Source: Gracilibacillus lacisalsi DSM 19029 (GTDB lineage: Bacteria; Bacillota; Bacilli; Bacillales; Amphibacillaceae). From it: a DNA stretch of 64,000 bases. The position numbers and the translations under genes were made by a program. The DNA is taken from positions 1 to 64,000 of the forward strand of contig NZ_KB898669.1 of assembly GCF_000377765.1 (NCBI RefSeq), in the 5' to 3' direction. This document shows, one piece after another, positions 29,143 to 38,665 of the stretch (its first letter is position 1; each line of letters begins with the position of its first letter). A model generated the notes under the pieces. The model worked only from the letters and a program-made list of their open reading frames with translations. It ran no database searches and was not told where the DNA came from.

Positions 29143-29345
29143 TCCAAAGTAGTTATTTTGACATGAATAAAAAGTTTAACAACCGCTGCGGCTTCCCCAC
29201 TTCGCTTTCCGTGGGGCGTGTTTCAGCTAACTTTTGTAAAGAAGATCGCTTTACAAAAGTGGATCTTCAGATCACGCTGATCCCACAGGAGTCGAAGTGG
29301 GCGCCTGCGCTAAATAACGTTCTACATTTTTTAACGTACGGACAT
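29143..29345 (+). repeat. Imperfect-palindrome repeat family, copy 2
   Basis: Left part CCCCACTTCGCTTTCCGTGG, middle TTCAGCTAACTTTTGTAAAG with its inner inverted repeat CTTTACAAAAGTGGATCTTC, and right part TCCCACAGGAGTCGAAGTGG followed by GTTCTACA. The two outer ends are complementary, giving a long hairpin. This pattern is, from memory, frequent in halotolerant Bacillaceae. Confidence 0.8.
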
Positions 29346-29389
29346 TACGTCTTTTATTTTACATGGTATAAAACCTCAAAAAGTTAGCT

Positions 29390-29575
29390 GTCACTTACGT
29401 TGTAGAGCTTTTCATAGTGGAGGCCGCCCGCTTCAACTCCTGTGGAAACTGTATTACCTGAAGATCCACTTTTTCAAGCGGTTTTTGCTTGGAAAAGTTA
29501 GCTGAAGGTAAAACCCCACGGAAAGGCAAGCGGGCAGCCGGAGCAATGCTTTCCGTCTACATATAATTTCAAAAT
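29390..29575 (-). repeat. Imperfect-palindrome repeat family, copy 3 (inverted)
   Basis: In opposite orientation to copy 2: GTAGAGC, GCCCGCTTCAACTCCTGTGG, GAAGATCCACTTTTTC, AAAAGTTAGCTGAAGG, ACCCCACGGAAAGGCAAGCG. The two copies together form a roughly 430-base inverted pair separated by about 45 bases. Confidence 0.8.
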
Positions 29576-29663
29576 GACCACCTATGATACAAAAACACTA
29601 TCATGCCGCGTATTATATATACTTTCCTATCTGATAAGAAAAGCGCAGAGCGCCCGCGTAACA

Positions 29664-29702
29664 AAAAATCCCCCTCGCTTCTTCCTGCGAGGAGGATTTC
29701 AA
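29664..29702 (-). terminator. Intrinsic terminator of the opuA operon
   Basis: Arms AAATCCCCCTCGC and GCGAGGAGGATTT with a TTCTTCCT loop. On the minus strand a U-run follows, from the A-run at 29663-29668. It lies about 15 bases after the opuAC stop. Confidence 0.85.
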
Positions 29703-29715
29703 ATTCAACTATAAA

Positions 29716-30627
29716 TTATTCTACACCTTCAGTCCACTCAGCAACTTTTTCTGAATTAGCTTCAACCCAATCTGCTGCAGCGTCTTCTGGATCTGTACCA
29801 TTGTTAATTTCAAGCATAACAGAGTTACTGTCTTCTTCTGTCCACTCGAATTGATCTAACACTTTATATGCGTTTGGTAAATCTTCTTCTAGTCCTTCAC
29901 GAACCATTGTTTCAATTGTTTCTGCTTCACCAAATACACCTTCTGGATCTTCTAAATATTTCAAATCATATTCAGAGAATTTCCAGTGTGGAGACCAACC
30001 AGTAACAATGATTTCTTCTTCATTTTCAATTGCTTCTCCAAGTTGTGTTGTCATTGCACCACTTGAAGATGTTTGTACTTGCCAGTCACTTAAATTGTCA
30101 TATTCTTCGAGAGCCTTTTCAGCAGCACTTACCACACCGGCACCTGGCTCAATACCAGTAATCGATTGACCTGCTTCATCTGTAAGATCTGCAATAGAGT
30201 CAACATCCATGTAAGATGGTACTACAAGACCAATTTTTGCTCCTTCAAGGTTTGGCCCCAATTCTACTACTTGATCGCCAAATTCTGCATATTGTGATTC
30301 ATGTGTTCCTGGTAACCATGCTGCAACCATACCATCAGCTTCACCATTAGCTACTGCTTCCCACATTGCTGCATTTTCAATAGATGTTAGTTTTACATCA
30401 TATCCTAAATCTTCTAAGACTTTTCCAACAACATGTGTAGAGGCAATTTCAGTGTCCCAGTTTACGTACACTAGTTCAATTTCCTCACCTTCACCTACAG
30501 CAGCTGTTTCATCATTGCCTTCATCACCTGTAGCATCGTCACCTTCATCACCGGCACCACAAGCTGCAAGTACAAACACTAAAGTTAATACTGCCATTAA
30601 TCCAAAAGACTTCCATGTTTTTAACAT
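29716..30627 (-). CDS. opuAC: Glycine-betaine-binding lipoprotein OpuAC
   Basis: Substrate-binding component of the OpuA osmoprotectant importer. The 303-residue precursor has the lipobox LAAC, a short acidic linker, then the choline/betaine-binding fold. Three tryptophans likely to form the aromatic cage are visible in VYVNWDTEIAS, MVAAWLPGTHESQYAEF and VTGWSPHWKFSEYDL. ATG at 30627 has GGGGAGG upstream; the longer frame is spurious. Last gene of the operon. Confidence 0.95.
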   Translation of the reverse strand: MLKTWKSFGLMAVLTLVFVLAACGAGDEGDDATGDEGNDETAAVGEGEEIELVYVNWDTEIASTHVVGKVLEDLGYDVKLTSIENAAMWEAVANGEADGMVAAWLPGTHESQYAEFGDQVVELGPNLEGAKIGLVVPSYMDVDSIADLTDEAGQSITGIEPGAGVVSAAEKALEEYDNLSDWQVQTSSSGAMTTQLGEAIENEEEIIVTGWSPHWKFSEYDLKYLEDPEGVFGEAETIETMVREGLEEDLPNAYKVLDQFEWTEEDSNSVMLEINNGTDPEDAAADWVEANSEKVAEWTEGVE

Positions 30628-30660
30628 GAATAGACCTCCCCTTTTTAAAAATTTATATTT

Positions 30661-30690
30661 AAACATATCCAGGCTAACCTGGATATGTTT
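30661..30690. other. Intercistronic hairpin between opuAB and opuAC
   Basis: Perfect 13-base arms AAACATATCCAGG (30661-30673) and CCTGGATATGTTT (30678-30690) with a 4-base loop. The downstream side on the minus strand is A/T-rich without a clean U-run. It could set the relative amounts of the opuAC message or protect its 5' end. Confidence 0.6.
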
Positions 30691-30778
30691 ATCACCATAA
30701 CTTTAAAAACTTCACAATGTCTTAACATATTTCATCTAACCAGTTTGCTGTTACTTAATCTTGCTATGTTTATTAAAC

Positions 30779-31615
30779 TTAGCCTTTATTTAAGTTTTGA
30801 GAAACTCTGTCAATAATAATAGCTAAAATAACGATACCAAAACCTGCTACAAACCCAGGTCCTTCTTGTGAACGTTGCAGAGCTGTTAATACTTTATCAC
30901 CAAGTCCTGGTGCACCGATCATTGATGCAATTACAACCATAGATAACGCAAGCATTACCGTTTGGTTTACACCTGCCATAATCGTTTTTCTGGCCATTGG
31001 TAATTCTACTTTAAACAGCTTCTGTGATCCTGTTGTACCAAATGCGTCAGCAGCTTCCACTAACTCATTGGATACTTGTCGAATACCTAAATTGGTAAAA
31101 CGGACAACAGGAGGCGTTGCGAATACAACAGATGCAAAAATACCTGGTACCATTCCAATTCCGAAAAATACAACGGCAGGAATTAAATAAACGAAAGCAG
31201 GCATCGTCTGCATAAAGTCTAATATTGGCGTAATAATTGTTTGTGCCCATTTACTCTTTGACATCCATATGCCGGCTGGAATACCGATAATAATCGATAT
31301 TAAACTGGCAAAAAGAACTAATGTGAATGTGTACATTAACTCTTCCCATAAGCCTTGGTTATAGACAAACCAGAGACCAATAATAGAAAAAGCAACTAAT
31401 CCAAATTTCTTGCCAGATACAAAGAAAGCAATAAGAGCAACGATTAATATGACAATTAGTGCAGGAATTTGACTCAACCAATCTGCAGTCGTTTCAACAA
31501 ATTGACCAAAATCTTGTTTGATCGGATCAAAAATAAATTGAAATGTATCTTTCATCCAATCAACAGCTGTATTAATCCACTGTGCTACTGGAATCTCGGG
31601 GATAAAATTAAGCAT
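30779..31615 (-). CDS. opuAB: Glycine-betaine ABC permease OpuAB
   Basis: A 278-residue membrane permease of the OpuA importer. It shows multiple hydrophobic segments and the EAA-type loop [39 protein letters not shown] (about 180-218) that docks the ATPase. The gene overlaps the 3' end of opuAA by 8 bases. Family members import glycine betaine during high salinity. Confidence 0.96.
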   Translation of the reverse strand: MLNFIPEIPVAQWINTAVDWMKDTFQFIFDPIKQDFGQFVETTADWLSQIPALIVILIVALIAFFVSGKKFGLVAFSIIGLWFVYNQGLWEELMYTFTLVLFASLISIIIGIPAGIWMSKSKWAQTIITPILDFMQTMPAFVYLIPAVVFFGIGMVPGIFASVVFATPPVVRFTNLGIRQVSNELVEAADAFGTTGSQKLFKVELPMARKTIMAGVNQTVMLALSMVVIASMIGAPGLGDKVLTALQRSQEGPGFVAGFGIVILAIIIDRVSQNLNKG

Positions 31616-32804
31616 CTTCCGTCACCCCATTTCCATTTGCTAATGCTGCGATTACTGCACCTCGTACAATGATGCCTTTCATCTTGCCATCTTCCACAAC
31701 AGCTACAGGTACAGGCGCATCATGAATAATTTCAAAAATTTCATGAATAGGTGCTTCTAATCCTACTGTAGGCATGTCTGTACGTAGAATGCTGTGTAAA
31801 TCTTTTTGTTCATTATCCCGAGCCTGTTTAACGTCATCAGCTGTGACATAGCCCTTTAATTGTCTAGAACGATCCACCACATAGATGCTTGACAAGCCTT
31901 GCTCACGAATTCTTTCTAGCGCAACTCTTGGACCATGTTTTTCAATATCAACCGTCTCAGGTCGCTTCATGATATGACTTGCTGTTAATACTTTGGAGCG
32001 ATCAACATCTTCAACGAATCGTTCGACATAGTCATTGGCCGGATTTACTAAAATTTCTTCCGGCGTACCAATTTGAACAATGGAACCATCCTTCATCAGT
32101 GCAATTCGGTCACCGATCCGTAATGCTTCGTCCAAATCATGCGTAATGAAGATAATCGTTTTCTTCATTTTTTGCTGAAGGTCCAATAACTCATCTTGCA
32201 TATCTTTTCTAATTAATGGATCCAATGCAGAAAAAGCTTCATCCATAAGTAGAACTTCCGGATCATTTGCCAAGGCTCTAGCTAAACCAACACGTTGTTG
32301 CATACCGCCTGATAACTGATCTGGATACTGGTGAATAAAACTTCCTAATCCTACTAATTCTAAAGCTTCTTTAGCTTTCTCAGCACGCTCTTCCTTATTG
32401 ATCCCTTGAATTTCCAGCCCAAACTCCGTATTTTCTAACACGGTACGGAAAGGAAATAATCCGAATTTTTGGAAGACCATACTCATTTTTTCACGACGGA
32501 CTTTACGTAATGTTTCTTTCCCTACCTTCGCAAGATTTTCTCCACCTACTTCAACATCACCTTCCGTAGGGTCAATCAAACGATTCAATAAACGTACAAG
32601 TGTTGACTTCCCACTACCAGAAAGTCCCATAATAACGAATACTTCGCCTTCTTCGACTTCAAACGTCGCACGGTTTACACCGACTGTACATCCTGTTTTT
32701 TCTAAAATTTCTTCCTTTGCATATCCCTCATCTAATAATGAGAGAGCTTCTTTTGTTTTCTTGCCGAAAATTTTCGACAAATTCTTTACACTAATGACAG
32801 ACAT
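31608..32804 (-). CDS. opuAA: Glycine-betaine ABC ATPase OpuAA with CBS domains
   Basis: A 398-residue ATPase of OpuA. Motifs are Walker [15 protein letters not shown], signature [15 protein letters not shown], Walker [14 protein letters not shown] and switch THDLDEAL. The C-terminal third (about 280-398) is a tandem CBS pair ([18 protein letters not shown]...[22 protein letters not shown]), the ionic-strength sensor module known from OpuA. First gene of the operon, with GAGGTG upstream of the ATG. Confidence 0.97.
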   Translation of the reverse strand: MSVISVKNLSKIFGKKTKEALSLLDEGYAKEEILEKTGCTVGVNRATFEVEEGEVFVIMGLSGSGKSTLVRLLNRLIDPTEGDVEVGGENLAKVGKETLRKVRREKMSMVFQKFGLFPFRTVLENTEFGLEIQGINKEERAEKAKEALELVGLGSFIHQYPDQLSGGMQQRVGLARALANDPEVLLMDEAFSALDPLIRKDMQDELLDLQQKMKKTIIFITHDLDEALRIGDRIALMKDGSIVQIGTPEEILVNPANDYVERFVEDVDRSKVLTASHIMKRPETVDIEKHGPRVALERIREQGLSSIYVVDRSRQLKGYVTADDVKQARDNEQKDLHSILRTDMPTVGLEAPIHEIFEIIHDAPVPVAVVEDGKMKGIIVRGAVIAALANGNGVTEDA

Positions 32805-32860
32805 GAATCTATATCACCTCAATTTATATTCGACTTTTCCCGTCATTTTATGCATCACTT

Positions 32861-32888
32861 ATACTATGCTAAAGGTTTTACTTGTGAA
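32861..32888 (-). promoter_or_regulatory. Probable opuA promoter
   Basis: Read on the minus strand: -35 TTCACA (32883-32888), 16-base spacer, -10 TAGTAT (32861-32866), about 60 bases before opuAA. Each element is an imperfect match, so this is a candidate. Confidence 0.45.
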
Positions 32889-32925
32889 TTTCAAGCGTTA
32901 TACACTTATTTTTCCGTTTGTTACG

Positions 32926-32949
32926 TTTGTAAAGTTTAAACTTTACAAA
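32926..32949. promoter_or_regulatory. Perfect 24-bp palindrome between opuA and the GbsR-type regulator
   Basis: Half-site TTTGTAAAGTTT followed by its exact reverse complement AAACTTTACAAA. It lies in the shared control region, about 37 bases upstream of the probable opuA -35 and about 100 bases upstream of the regulator gene. It is most simply the operator of the adjacent GbsR-type protein. That binding is an inference. Confidence 0.75.
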
Positions 32950-33052
32950 TGGAAATCCTTACTTTTACCATATACTTAGTGTTAACATTGATTTTTTATT
33001 TATGTAGTGTAAAGATATTAATAAGAGAGTTGAAAGGGGTTATCATACTTTT

Positions 33053-33544
33053 ATGACACTAAAAGCCGATGCTAATTTAGAAAGAGTAAACAATCAAATC
33101 ATTTCGGAGTTTTCGAAAACACTTGAAATGTTTTCTTTAAATAAAACAGAAGCGCAATTATTTGTTACGCTTTATTTAAATGGAGCTCCCATGACTTTAG
33201 ACCAAATGAAAGATGCTCTGGGTAAAAGTAAAACGGCAATGAGTTATGCCGTTCGCAGGTTGCAGGAATTTAATTTAGTCGAACGTGTCTTTCAAAAAGG
33301 TGTGCGAAAAGACTTATATGAAGCTCGTGAGGATTTGTATAAGAAGTTCATGAAAACCTACGTTAATCGCTGGCTCGAGTCACTCAACCTGCAAATTAAC
33401 AACTTAGCAGACATTCAAGAGGATCTAGATCGCTATCCTCATGAACAAAAGGAATTATTTGAGCATAAAATTCAAGAAGCAATTTCCTTTCATCGCTCGC
33501 TTGAAACGGTTTTTTCGAATATTAAGAAGAATGATTTTCTTTAA
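33053..33544 (+). CDS. GbsR-family (MarR-type) regulator, probable repressor of opuA
   Basis: A 163-residue winged-helix regulator of the GbsR/OpcR group, which senses choline or glycine betaine and represses osmoprotectant genes. The wing-helix region is APMTLDQMKDALGKSKTAMSYAVRRLQEFNLVERVFQKGVRKDLYEA (about 45-90), followed by a helical dimerisation tail. It is divergent from opuAA with a perfect palindrome between, the usual layout of local regulators. The ATG has an unusually long spacing (about 15) from GAAAGGGG, so translation may be weak. Confidence 0.9.
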   Translation: MTLKADANLERVNNQIISEFSKTLEMFSLNKTEAQLFVTLYLNGAPMTLDQMKDALGKSKTAMSYAVRRLQEFNLVERVFQKGVRKDLYEAREDLYKKFMKTYVNRWLESLNLQINNLADIQEDLDRYPHEQKELFEHKIQEAISFHRSLETVFSNIKKNDFL

Positions 33545-33562
33545 TTTAATATAAATTTCTCA

Positions 33563-33620
33563 AGCAACTGGAATATATTTCGCCCGATTCTTCTCAGGAT
33601 TAGCGCATATTCCAGTTGCT
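33563..33620. repeat. Long inverted repeat after the GbsR-type gene
   Basis: Perfect 14-base arms AGCAACTGGAATAT (33563-33576) and ATATTCCAGTTGCT (33607-33620) separated by 30 bases. No U-run follows. It may act as a termination or stability element for the regulator message. Confidence 0.6.
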
Positions 33621-33776
33621 GAACAATCATAAATAAACGAATCCTATTTGATAGTCCTGCAAATCTTATCCGCATCTCCTATTTTTCCTTGCCAAGAGCC
33701 TATGGACAGAAATTAAGGGCCACTTATAGGTAGATTATATTATCACTCAGTTAACCTTTCAAATGGAATACTAGAT

Positions 33777-35378
33777 TTATTCAACTTGTATCCAGTCTAA
33801 TCTCACACTTCCCTCTAACACTTTCATCCTAATATGAGATTGGTTTTGTGAAGAAATCATTGACCCAATCGCATTAAACATTCGCCATTTACTATCACCC
33901 TCCATTGAAAACTCTTTAATAAGTTGTTCATTAATCAATAATTCCATCTTGACATATTTTTCAACGAATGCTCTTATTGCTATTTTCGGAATCCATTCTT
34001 TTTGATTATTCACCTCATAACAAACCCACTCGTCCTTATTTAACGCTATACACATCTCCACATTCGCCATACGGTTATGACTCTGATCGTAAAAGAAATC
34101 GAGAGATGACTCCGAAGTGGTCAAATTGGAAATCGTAATATTTTCATCTTCTCGAAATCCTTCTATCCCATTATTTTTCCGTTCAGCATGATAAGAAACT
34201 CCTTCACCTTTATAACCATAATGTTCTGCCTCCAACTTTATCGGAACACGTCTCATTATTGATCTCACCACATTTTCATGATATGTACAGTTTTTGAATT
34301 TTATGTTTTCAAGGTATTCATTAAAAATAGCTATTGCGGTATCTTTATTCGGTCTGTCACCACCATGCAGGTATTCAAGAATCTTCTCCCAATCTTGTGG
34401 TGGCTTGATAGAACATGGTGAATTAGTAGTACCTAGCTTCTTCCACACCCAAAAATTCCACGATATTTGCCAGTCATCATATAATTGAAACGCTGCCTGG
34501 TACCAGCCTAAATTGTTTTCTCCACCTTCTCCCATATAAATCGGTACTTGCAATTCATTACGTTTGGTTAAATATTGCTTTATCCCCTCTACATCAGGAC
34601 TACTCCAATACTTGTGAAATTGCAACGAAACATTGGCATCAAATAAATGATCAAAAATCTCCCAGTTTGTGGACCAATGAGTTCCTTCTAATATAATCAT
34701 ATGTTGTTGATCTACTTCACGAATTGCTAAGATAAGCTCCTTATATAACTCAATCAATTCTTTTTTAAACTTATATTGAAATTCATTTGGCAATGGTTCG
34801 TTTAATAAGTCATAGCCCGCAACAATCCATTTATCTTTATAGCGTTGGGCAATAAATTTCCATAAATCAATAGTTTGTTCCTGATATTGTCTATTCGTAA
34901 ATAACTCTGGATAATTATTTGGCGAGTCATCAATATTTGTTCCAGTTTGCCCTCCAGGCGCTCCATGCAAATCCAACACTACATATAGTCGATGTTTGGA
35001 GCACCAATCAATAAAAGTGTCTATTAATCTAAATGCCTCTTCCTTCACAGATCCATTATCATCTAAAACAAAACGGGAATTAATTGGTAACCGAACAGAA
35101 TTCCATTGTTCTTGTTTCATCCGCTTGATATCATCTTCCGTAATATAATGATCTCTAAATTCCCGCCAAAAAGATTTAGCATAATCCTCACCCGCTAAAT
35201 CCGAAATTAGTGATTCAATCTGACGTGGACTAGCCGCTTTGTCATAGAATTTCCACATGTAACCTTCCGGCAAAAGCCAATTCCCTACACCAACACCTTT
35301 TAAGAAAATCTCTTCTCCATTGCCATTAACAAGTCGTCTTCCCTCTCTTTTTAAAAAACCTTCTACTTTATCCTGCAA
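33777..35378 (-). CDS. GH5-family glucanase with C-terminal CBM6-like domain, intracellular
   Basis: A 533-residue glycoside hydrolase without a signal peptide. The GH5 barrel (about 15-370) includes IFLKGVGVGNWLLPEGY, the acid/base Glu in DLLNEPLPNEF and the nucleophile Glu in VPIYMGEGGENN. The N-terminal pattern resembles exo-beta-1,3-glucanases. Residues of about 395-533 (IKLEAEHYGYKGEGVSYH ... GSVRLDWIQVE) look like a CBM6-type beta-sandwich. It probably acts on imported oligosaccharides. Start is TTG at 35378. Last gene of the LacI-controlled sugar locus, after the GH1 gene. Confidence 0.82.
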   Translation of the reverse strand: MQDKVEGFLKREGRRLVNGNGEEIFLKGVGVGNWLLPEGYMWKFYDKAASPRQIESLISDLAGEDYAKSFWREFRDHYITEDDIKRMKQEQWNSVRLPINSRFVLDDNGSVKEEAFRLIDTFIDWCSKHRLYVVLDLHGAPGGQTGTNIDDSPNNYPELFTNRQYQEQTIDLWKFIAQRYKDKWIVAGYDLLNEPLPNEFQYKFKKELIELYKELILAIREVDQQHMIILEGTHWSTNWEIFDHLFDANVSLQFHKYWSSPDVEGIKQYLTKRNELQVPIYMGEGGENNLGWYQAAFQLYDDWQISWNFWVWKKLGTTNSPCSIKPPQDWEKILEYLHGGDRPNKDTAIAIFNEYLENIKFKNCTYHENVVRSIMRRVPIKLEAEHYGYKGEGVSYHAERKNNGIEGFREDENITISNLTTSESSLDFFYDQSHNRMANVEMCIALNKDEWVCYEVNNQKEWIPKIAIRAFVEKYVKMELLINEQLIKEFSMEGDSKWRMFNAIGSMISSQNQSHIRMKVLEGSVRLDWIQVE

Positions 35379-35441
35379 TTGTAATCTACGCCCTTCCGTT
35401 TAATTTAAACTGTTCCCAAACCTTCAACAATTGCGTCTATA

Positions 35442-36776
35442 TTACACTTCTCGAGCAAGAACAACATTTCTATAATATTTCGCACTGTCTTTAAAGAATC
35501 GCTTCTGGGTTTCGAAATCAACATAGACAATTCCAAATCTTTTATCATAACCAAATGCCCATTCAAAATTATCGAATAAAGACCAAACAAAATAACCTGA
35601 AATATGCATACCTTCTTCATTTAATGCAGCGATAGCTTGCAAATGATCTTTAATATATTTCGTTCTTTCTGCATCAGGAATAGTTCCGTCCTCCATCAAT
35701 TGATCTGGATAGGAAGCACCATTTTCAGTAATAATGATTGGCAAGTCTGTATATTCAGTACGCAGCCTTCGAATAAGTTCTTGGAATTCTTTCGGTGATA
35801 CATCCCACCCCATCCCGGTTTTGGGATAATCTGAATAAGCAGAATCAAATAAAAAATCACTAGCACTATTAAATTCGATTAATCCTCGACTATAATAGTT
35901 TATTCCGAAAAAGTCGCACTCAACAGATATTGTCTCGAAATCTTCTTTATGGATAAATGAAAAGTCATGGACATATTTAGAAAATAAATTAATCATATCG
36001 ACAGGATAGCTTCCTTTAAAAATAGGGTCCAAAAACCAGCGATTAGTATAACCGTCCGCATTGTTTTTGGCGATCTCATCATTGTAATTATTTCCTGCCG
36101 AGTAAAAGGGTGCTAAATTTAACGTAATACCAATTGGAGTCGATGATTGATATGTTTCTTTTAATAGTTTCACCGTTTGACCATGAGATACTAAAATATG
36201 ATGGGCAGCTTTTAGAGCCTCTTCCATATTTCTATGCCCTGGTGCATGAACCCCCTGATGATAGCCAAGAAAAGCGGCACACCATGGCTCATTCTGGGTT
36301 ATCCAGCTATCTACTAAACCATCAAGCTCCTCAAACACTTTATTCGCATAATCATGAAACCATATAAGTGATTTCCTCGATACCCATCCTCCCTGGTCTT
36401 GTGCCCATTGAGGCAAGTCCCAATGATACAGAGTAACTACAGGTTTGATGTTATTAGCTTTTAATTCATTGATCAGCTTTTTATAAAATTGCATGCCTGC
36501 TTCGTTATAAACTCCTTCTTCCGGGAAAATTCTTGGCCAGGCAATCGAAAAACGGTAACTCTCTACTCCTAATTCCTTAATGATCTGAACATCTTCTTTA
36601 TATAAATTATAGTGGTCACATGCAATTGCACCATTATCTCCTTGATATACCTTGCCAGGCACGTCAGCAAAAGTATCCCAAATAGATGGGGAGCGCCCGT
36701 CTTGAGATGCTCCTCCTTCTACTTGATAAGAAGATGTAGCTGTGCCAAAAGTAAATGTAGAATCAAAATTTTTCAA
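35442..36776 (-). CDS. GH1 beta-glucosidase
   Basis: Intracellular family-1 beta-glucosidase of 444 residues. The acid/base Glu163 lies in WITQNEPW and the nucleophile Glu351 in IITENGAS, the two family signatures. The start FTFGTATSSYQVEGG is characteristic. The start codon is TTG at 36776 with AGGAGG upstream. It releases glucose from cello- or laminari-type oligosaccharides taken up by the neighbouring ABC system. No phospho-binding residues or PTS genes are near, which favours a non-phosphorylated substrate. Confidence 0.95.
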   Translation of the reverse strand: MKNFDSTFTFGTATSSYQVEGGASQDGRSPSIWDTFADVPGKVYQGDNGAIACDHYNLYKEDVQIIKELGVESYRFSIAWPRIFPEEGVYNEAGMQFYKKLINELKANNIKPVVTLYHWDLPQWAQDQGGWVSRKSLIWFHDYANKVFEELDGLVDSWITQNEPWCAAFLGYHQGVHAPGHRNMEEALKAAHHILVSHGQTVKLLKETYQSSTPIGITLNLAPFYSAGNNYNDEIAKNNADGYTNRWFLDPIFKGSYPVDMINLFSKYVHDFSFIHKEDFETISVECDFFGINYYSRGLIEFNSASDFLFDSAYSDYPKTGMGWDVSPKEFQELIRRLRTEYTDLPIIITENGASYPDQLMEDGTIPDAERTKYIKDHLQAIAALNEEGMHISGYFVWSLFDNFEWAFGYDKRFGIVYVDFETQKRFFKDSAKYYRNVVLAREV

Positions 36777-36822
36777 CGTATAGTCCTCCTATAGTAAATT
36801 CTCGTTACACGATGCTATTTTA

Positions 36823-37650
36823 CTATCCTTTTACAGCCCCTGAAGAAATACTATTAATGATATATCTAGATAAAAACAGAAATGCTATCATAATCGGTAC
36901 AACAGAGATTGCAATTCCTAAGTACATAGCTCCCAAATTTGAAGCTACCGGTGATCCACGCAATGCCCCCATCATCACAGGTAATGTAAAAAGTTCGGGA
37001 GATCGCAAAATAACCAAAGGGGTAATATAGTTATTCCAAGAACCGATGAATGTAAAAATTCCCATTGTTGCAATAGCAGGCATTAATATTGGTAATACAA
37101 TTCGGTGGAACATATGAATTTCTGATGCTCCATCGATCCGACCTGCCTCTAATAATGACATGGGCATAGTAGTGATTAAATATTGCCGGAAGAAAAACAC
37201 CGTAAATGGAGCTGCAATTGCTGGAATGATCAGTGGCCAGTAAGTATCAAGCATACCTAATGCTTCACTTAGATCATACAATCCAATTAATCCAAGTTGC
37301 CCTGGAACCATCATCATAACTAGAAATGTAACAAAGATGACATTTTTCCATTTAAAATCGTACACTACTAACGCAAAAGCGGTTAAAGCTGAAAAGTATG
37401 CATTTAATATCGTGACAGAAACAGCAACTATTAAACTATTTGTAAACCCACGCCACACATCCATATAACTAATGAGTGTTTGATAATTTTCAAAAATCGC
37501 TGCTCCTGGAATGACCGTAAACCCTTGCAATATCTCGGAATTTGTTCTTGTTGCATTTATAATCATCATGTAAAAAGGGATAAAACAAATAACAACCAAT
37601 AAAACTAACGCAATATATATAAACGTTTTTGCCACTGAGATTTTTTTCAT
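36823..37650 (-). CDS. Sugar ABC permease, MalG type
   Basis: A 275-residue permease of the CUT1 (MalG) class with six hydrophobic segments and the EAA loop MPMSLLEAGRIDGASEIHMFHRIVLPILMPA (about 155-185). It pairs with the MalF-type protein encoded just upstream. ATG at 37650 with GGAGG is chosen. No ATPase is in the cluster; CUT1 systems often use a shared MsmX-type ATPase. Confidence 0.93.
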   Translation of the reverse strand: MKKISVAKTFIYIALVLLVVICFIPFYMMIINATRTNSEILQGFTVIPGAAIFENYQTLISYMDVWRGFTNSLIVAVSVTILNAYFSALTAFALVVYDFKWKNVIFVTFLVMMMVPGQLGLIGLYDLSEALGMLDTYWPLIIPAIAAPFTVFFFRQYLITTMPMSLLEAGRIDGASEIHMFHRIVLPILMPAIATMGIFTFIGSWNNYITPLVILRSPELFTLPVMMGALRGSPVASNLGAMYLGIAISVVPIMIAFLFLSRYIINSISSGAVKG

Positions 37651-37662
37651 TTTGGGCACCTC

Positions 37663-38556
37663 CTACCTTACTTCTCTTCGATACATTGTACGGAAAGTAA
37701 TTGCCGAAAAAATAACAGTTATAATGAATAAACCGTACGCTAAAGTAGCTCCATAACCAAAATTATTATATCGAAAGGCTTGATTGTACAAATACAGTAC
37801 CATCGTATTTAATGAACCTTGAGGAGCTCCTCTTGTATCAGTTAATAACATTGGCAAATCAAAAAGTTGCAGCCCACCAATAATAGAAGTAATTAATACA
37901 TATAACAAAATTGGCTTTAATTGTGGTAATGTAATATTAGTGAATGACTTCCACCAATTGGCTCCATCGATAAGTGCCGCTTCATAATAATCACGGGATA
38001 TGCCAGAAATTCCTGCTAACAAAATGATAAAAGAATTACCAAACCACATCCATGCGCCGATTAATGCTACGGCAGACTGAGCGTAAGCAGGACTGTTCAG
38101 CCAGTTTATCGGACTGTCAATTAACCCCAGACTCAACAACATTTGATTTAATGCTCCATGATTCCAATCTAATAAAATATTAAACAGGAGTGCTACTGAA
38201 GCGATAGTTATGATATTTGGTAGATAAAATAAAGCTCTAAATATACTTACGCCTCTTAATTTAAGCCGTATATCCGAGAATAATAGAGCCAACCCTAATG
38301 CAATAAGCATTTGTACAACAAAATTAAAACCCCAAATCTGAATTGTATTTAGAAAAGCTTCATAGAAATACGTATCCGTAACAAGCCTTACATAATTAGA
38401 AATTCCGACAAACTCTGCATTCGCAATACCACCCATACCACTGTAGTTTGTAAGACTGTAATAAAAAGTAAGGAAAATTGGATAGATATTAAAAATTAAA
38501 AAAACAATGACAAACGGGGCAATAAATAAATACGCTCTTCGATTATTTTTTGCCAT
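37663..38556 (-). CDS. Sugar ABC permease, MalF type
   Basis: A 297-residue CUT1 permease with six hydrophobic segments and the coupling motif DYYEAALIDGANWWKSFTNITLPQLKPIL (about 190-218). The ATG at 38556 follows AGGGGGG; the upstream frame (MLRYILFRGG) reads through the ribosome site. The gene lies 12 bases before the MalG-type gene, in one operon with the binding protein. Confidence 0.93.
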   Translation of the reverse strand: MAKNNRRAYLFIAPFVIVFLIFNIYPIFLTFYYSLTNYSGMGGIANAEFVGISNYVRLVTDTYFYEAFLNTIQIWGFNFVVQMLIALGLALLFSDIRLKLRGVSIFRALFYLPNIITIASVALLFNILLDWNHGALNQMLLSLGLIDSPINWLNSPAYAQSAVALIGAWMWFGNSFIILLAGISGISRDYYEAALIDGANWWKSFTNITLPQLKPILLYVLITSIIGGLQLFDLPMLLTDTRGAPQGSLNTMVLYLYNQAFRYNNFGYGATLAYGLFIITVIFSAITFRTMYRREVR

Positions 38557-38665
38557 TTTAATCCCCCCTCTAAAAAGGATGTAACGTAACAAGATACATA
38601 AAGAAATTCAATCATATTTATAGAACTGGGAGCACAAGAAACTGGTTTGTACTCCCATATGAAAC

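Larger units (their letters stand above)
29030..29715. other. Gap with two opposed repeat copies and opuA terminator
   Basis: This 686-base gap carries repeat copies 2 and 3 facing each other and the opuA terminator near 29664-29702. Frames at 29163-29387 and nearby are translations of the repeats, not genes. Confidence 0.6.

Noticed and set aside
29163-29387. 74-codon frame
   Set aside because: Lies within dispersed repeat copy 2.
35405-35620. 71-codon minus-strand frame inside the GH1 3' end
   Set aside because: Alternative frame of the beta-glucosidase gene.
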